Assembly: GCF_052064335.1 (NCBI RefSeq)
Contig: NZ_JBQHVU010000005.1
Span: 1-64,000 of the forward strand
Length of the DNA: 64,000 nt
Source: Weimeria sp002480925
Lineage (GTDB): Bacteria > Bacillota > Clostridia > Lachnospirales > Lachnospiraceae
Direction of reading: 5' to 3'
The position numbers and the translations under genes are program-made. The notes beneath the pieces are model-generated. The model was given only the letters and a program-made list of their open reading frames with translations, was not told the DNA's origin and did no database searches. Below, piece by piece: positions 63,473 to 64,000 of the stretch. Position 1 is the stretch's first letter, and each line of letters starts with the position of its first letter.

Positions 63473-64000
63473 ATGACGGAAACAAAGGAAGAAACAGGAT
63501 TCACACTTGAGTTTGAGGCAGCTCCGGAGGCACCGGATGTTACAGCCGGGAAGGGGGCGGAGGCTGTAAATGTGACAGAGGATATGACGAAGGAGGCAGC
63601 TCTTACTACAGAGGAGGAGAAGCAGGTTGATGCCTTTGTCGAGAAGATCGATATAACCAATACCTCGGCAGTAATGAATTACGGAGTGGGCACACAGAAG
63701 AAGCTTGCGGATTTCTCACAGAAGACTATCGATAATGTGAGGTCGAATGATGTCGGGGAGGTCGGGACCATGCTTTCAGACCTTGTGACCCAGCTCAAGG
63801 ATTTCGATGTCGATGACAATGAAAAGGGGATAAGGGCTTTCTTTAAAAAGCAGGCCAATAAGGTTACTGCCCTGAAGGCAAAGTATGCGACAGTCGAGAA
63901 GAATGTATCGACGATCGTAAAGGAGCTTGAGAAGCATCAGGTCACTCTCCTCAAGGATATCGATGTACTCGATCGTATGTATGATCTGAATCTCAACTAT
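63473..64000 (+). CDS. TelA-like toxic anion resistance protein (partial)
   Basis: The first 176 codons are present; the gene continues past the window. The acidic N-terminus (ETKEETGFTLEFEAAP) is followed by helices with NYGVGTQKKLADFSQKTID and a coiled coil. The family tolerates tellurite and similar oxyanions or envelope stress; mechanism unclear. GAAAGGAAAAGG precedes the ATG, 17 bp after the XpaC-like stop, so the two are one unit. Confidence 0.85.
   Translation, partial: MTETKEETGFTLEFEAAPEAPDVTAGKGAEAVNVTEDMTKEAALTTEEEKQVDAFVEKIDITNTSAVMNYGVGTQKKLADFSQKTIDNVRSNDVGEVGTMLSDLVTQLKDFDVDDNEKGIRAFFKKQANKVTALKAKYATVEKNVSTIVKELEKHQVTLLKDIDVLDRMYDLNLNY

Overview
The window most likely comes from a member of the Lachnospiraceae (Bacillota, Clostridia). 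Supporting signs are the moderate G+C, strong GGAGG ribosome binding sites, consensus TTGACA/TATAAT promoters, a CIRCE operator, PTS and crotonase genes, two cyclic-di-GMP signalling proteins, a large FliK-like Lachnospiraceae-type protein and an AgrD-like cyclic autoinducer precursor. The genus cannot be fixed from sequence alone. No rRNA, tRNA, CRISPR array or transposase was seen.

Layout. 0-6 kb: small stress and housekeeping genes (hsp20 under CIRCE, AIM24, flavin reductase, glutathione peroxidase, Dabb), a broken small gene, and a GGDEF-PAS membrane protein. 6-11.5 kb: a large cytosolic EAL protein flanked by degenerate GGDEF domains, a headless remnant of a surface protein, and a phosphodiester glycosidase. 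11.5-14 kb: pdxS-pdxT for PLP synthesis, a TetR regulator and a redox Cys protein. 14-18.6 kb: a chemoreceptor, a 350-bp array of palindromic repeats, a PNPOx-like protein and an MFS transporter. 18.6-27.5 kb: FliK-like protein, 2-TM protein, secreted CHAP protein with 33-bp repeats, rarA, aldo/keto reductase, proC. 27.6-33.5 kb: a complete fructose PTS chain (fruR-fruK-fruA, ptsH, ptsI). 33.5-41 kb: alcohol dehydrogenase, corA, glycosyltransferase, crotonase behind a structured leader, cyclophilin, DUF2752, tex. 41-46 kb: tsaE-tsaB-RNase Z-anchored protein-tsaD-M20 peptidase. 46-50 kb: surface Ig-like protein, HAD, SprA-like protein, deoD. 50-55.3 kb: an AT-richer accessory island. 55.4-64 kb: CobW/radical SAM pair, C69 dipeptidase, a heptamer minisatellite, a Fur-type regulator with a metal permease, a vitamin B6 uptake/regulation pair, XpaC-like and TelA-like genes (the last cut by the window end).

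Two systems stand out. (1) The 49.96-55.3 kb island holds an intact AgrD-like peptide gene (48 aa, core Cys31, YQPNEP tail). It lies behind LytTR-type direct repeats and is followed by a small secreted peptide, three membrane proteins, an ABC ATPase and an anchored accessory protein. The neighbouring agrB and agrC genes on the other strand survive only as 3' fragments. It looks like an orphaned quorum-sensing/peptide-export locus. (2) A vitamin B6 regulon is split across the window. A tandem ACTGGTCAT-like operator with a 24-bp period occurs both upstream of pdxST and, nearly identically over 40 bp, between a divergent ECF transporter S component and a MocR/PdxR-type regulator. That regulator has Arg where the PLP-binding Lys is expected and lacks about 100 C-terminal residues.

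Other regulatory features read directly from sequence are a Fur-like 6-1-6 palindrome before corA, paired palindromic operators around the Fur-family promoter, hairpins masking or presenting Shine-Dalgarno sites, a probable leaderless tsaE mRNA, and HPr with Arg at position 46 in place of the regulatory Ser.
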